This document shows positions 62,737 through 64,000 of a stretch of 64,000 bases of DNA, in pieces. The stretch is taken from contig AAXX01000001.1 in NCBI GenBank assembly GCA_000169355.1, forward strand, positions 744,001-808,000, in the 5' to 3' direction. This DNA is from Flavobacteria bacterium BAL38. Its GTDB lineage: Bacteria > Bacteroidota > Bacteroidia > Flavobacteriales > Flavobacteriaceae. The position numbers were made by a program, and so were the translations under genes. The notes below the pieces were generated by a model. It was given only the letters and a program-made list of their open reading frames with translations. It was not told the origin of the DNA and ran no database searches. The stretch's first letter is position 1. Every line of letters starts with the position of its first letter.

Positions 62737-63852
62737 ATGAAATATTACATCATAGCAGGAGAAGCTTCAGGCGATTTACATGGTTCAAATTTAATGAAAG
62801 CTTTGTATGAAAAAGATCCATCAGCAGAAATTCGTTTTTGGGGTGGCGATTTAATGCAAAACGTAGGCGGAACTTTAGTAAAACACTATCGTGAATTAGC
62901 GTTTATGGGTTTTATTGAAGTTATTATGAACTTAAAAACGATTTTGAACAACATCAAAATTTGTAAAAAAGACATTGAAACCTTTCAGCCAGATGCCATA
63001 ATTTTTATAGATTATCCTGGTTTTAACATGCGAATTGCAACATGGGCAAAAGAGCGAAATATTCCAACACATTATTATATTTCACCTCAAATTTGGGCTT
63101 GGAAAGAAAATAGAATAAAAGCCATTAAACGCGATGTAGATTATATGTATGTCATTCTTCCGTTTGAAAAAGATTTTTACGAGAAAAAACACAGCTTCCC
63201 AGTTCATTTTGTAGGACATCCGCTAATTGATGCTATTGCTAATAGAACAGAAGTTTCGGATGAAATTTTTAGAAAAGAAAACCAATTATCAGACAAACCC
63301 ATTATTGCTTTATTACCGGGAAGCAGAAAACAAGAAATATCAAAAATGTTGTCGATTATGCTTTCTGTAGTGAAATATTTTCCTGATTATCAATTTGTTA
63401 TTGCCGGCGCTCCAAGTCAGGAATATGAATTTTACCAAACGTTTTTAACTAATGAAAATGTGAAATTTATTTCGAATAAAACATATGATTTATTAAGTCA
63501 TTCGCATGCCGCTTTGGTTACTTCTGGAACTGCAACTTTAGAAACTGCTTTGTTTAATGTTCCTGAAGTAGTTTGCTATAAAGGAAGTTATATTTCGTAC
63601 CAAATTGCCAAACGCATCATCACGTTAAAATACATTTCATTAGTTAATTTAATAATGGACAAAGAGGTGGTTAAAGAATTAATTCAGGAAGAATTGAATA
63701 CGAAAAACTTGAAAATCGAATTAGAAAAAATCTTGAATTCAGAAAGTCGTACCGTTTTACTTGAAAATTATGCCCAACTAAAACAAAATTTAGGAGGCGA
63801 AGGTGCGAGCAAAAAAACAGCTGAATTAATTGTGAATTCTTTAAAAAAATAA
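62737..63852 (+). CDS. lpxB: Lipid-A-disaccharide synthase
   Basis: The protein has 371 residues, a GT-B glycosyltransferase (family 19) that joins UDP-diacylglucosamine and lipid X at the inner membrane. Seen are YYIIAGEASGDLHGSNLM at the N-terminus, FIDYPGFNMRIA near 89, YYISPQIWAWKENRIK near 117 and ALLPGSRKQEI near 190. SGTATLETALFNVPEVVCYK near 264 is the donor-binding helix region. It follows surE by 10 nt. Confidence 0.97.
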   Translation: MKYYIIAGEASGDLHGSNLMKALYEKDPSAEIRFWGGDLMQNVGGTLVKHYRELAFMGFIEVIMNLKTILNNIKICKKDIETFQPDAIIFIDYPGFNMRIATWAKERNIPTHYYISPQIWAWKENRIKAIKRDVDYMYVILPFEKDFYEKKHSFPVHFVGHPLIDAIANRTEVSDEIFRKENQLSDKPIIALLPGSRKQEISKMLSIMLSVVKYFPDYQFVIAGAPSQEYEFYQTFLTNENVKFISNKTYDLLSHSHAALVTSGTATLETALFNVPEVVCYKGSYISYQIAKRIITLKYISLVNLIMDKEVVKELIQEELNTKNLKIELEKILNSESRTVLLENYAQLKQNLGGEGASKKTAELIVNSLKK

Positions 63853-63887
63853 TTGTCTAGATTTAGCAACATCGAATGATTTTTTTA

Positions 63888-63895
63888 TATTTTTG
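63888..63895 (+). promoter_or_regulatory. Promoter -7 box after lpxB
   Basis: TATTTTTG lies in the stretch after lpxB, about 54 nt before the TTG of the partial frame at the right edge. Confidence 0.5.
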
Positions 63896-63948
63896 AGATA
63901 AAGAAATTCCAACTTACTTAAACTGAAACTACTTCAAAAAAAAGGTAA

Positions 63949-64000
63949 TTGAAAGCATTCAAGTTTCCCTTACTCACGATTACCATAATTTTTGCAATAG
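63949..64000 (+). CDS. N-terminus of a probable ComEC-like membrane protein (partial)
   Basis: From TTG 63949 the frame reads MKAFKFPLLTITIIFAI and is open to the window edge. A short basic start followed by a hydrophobic helix resembles the beginning of flavobacterial ComEC/Rec2 proteins, which often follow lpxB. Only 17 residues are visible, so this is a weak call. Confidence 0.35.
   Translation, partial: MKAFKFPLLTITIIFAI

Noticed and set aside
1..64000. CRISPR arrays, tRNA or rRNA genes, phage or conjugative modules, replication origin
   Set aside because: I looked for regular direct repeats with spacers, tRNA-like ends and typical marker proteins on both strands and saw none in this window.

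Overview
The window is AT-rich chromosomal DNA from a Bacteroidetes bacterium, very probably a member of the Flavobacteriaceae close to Flavobacterium. The evidence is: -7 promoter boxes of the form TANNTTTG with TTTG about 20 nt upstream, few Shine-Dalgarno sequences, GLPGLI and DUF5686 proteins, CarboxypepD_reg-TonB receptors, a PorT-like type IX secretion protein, an aspartokinase-homoserine dehydrogenase fusion, and a methionine synthase split into two polypeptides. No tRNA, rRNA or CRISPR array was seen.

Region 1 (1-11.5 kb) is a methionine/SAM island. A minus-strand operon runs metY, metX, thrA, metZ. It is preceded by a 22-codon Met/Cys-rich leader peptide followed by a terminator, which looks like a ribosome-mediated attenuator. 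After a terminator-like hairpin comes a separate transcript with a SAM-I riboswitch and the split metH pair. Divergently, metK has a SAM-II-type riboswitch in its 5' UTR. The second metH polypeptide (cut by the left edge) carries an exactly 146-codon in-frame insertion. The insertion encodes a DUF559/Vsr-like nuclease domain and is bounded by 28-bp inverted repeats with a CCCCC-TTCG-GGGGG core. A solo copy of the same palindrome lies in frame near the start of the same gene. This is the most unusual feature of the window.

Region 2 (11.5-31 kb) holds a TonB-type receptor with a GLPGLI protein, a deoxynucleoside kinase group, and a probable glycoprotein-glycan degradation cluster (GH20 hexosaminidase, Tat-exported glycosylasparaginase, CutC, GH2 beta-mannosidase). 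It continues with a membrane pyrophosphatase that has a Cys-rich tail beside a soluble pyrophosphatase, then a DUF5686 outer-membrane protein and the pyruvate dehydrogenase E1 beta subunit.

Region 3 (31-44 kb) holds etfBA, a bifunctional-nuclease-family gene, a nucleoside transporter, thyA and folA flanking a secreted TonB-C-like protein, ubiE, porT, a SPOUT methyltransferase, a BamA/TamA-like lipoprotein, class II aldolase, and an accD lacking the zinc-ribbon cysteines.

Region 4 (44-51.5 kb) is the accessory part. It has an intact IS3-family element, a TonB receptor with an unknown protein and a MacB-like permease, and a RAYT transposase bracketed by inverted REP palindromes. Around the RAYT are two small unknown genes sharing a duplicated leader sequence.

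Region 5 (51.5-64 kb) is core: purH, the mreBCD-PBP2-rodA elongasome operon, a NUC-type nuclease lipoprotein, a tail-specific protease, surE and lpxB. The first codons of a probable ComEC-like gene lie at the right edge.
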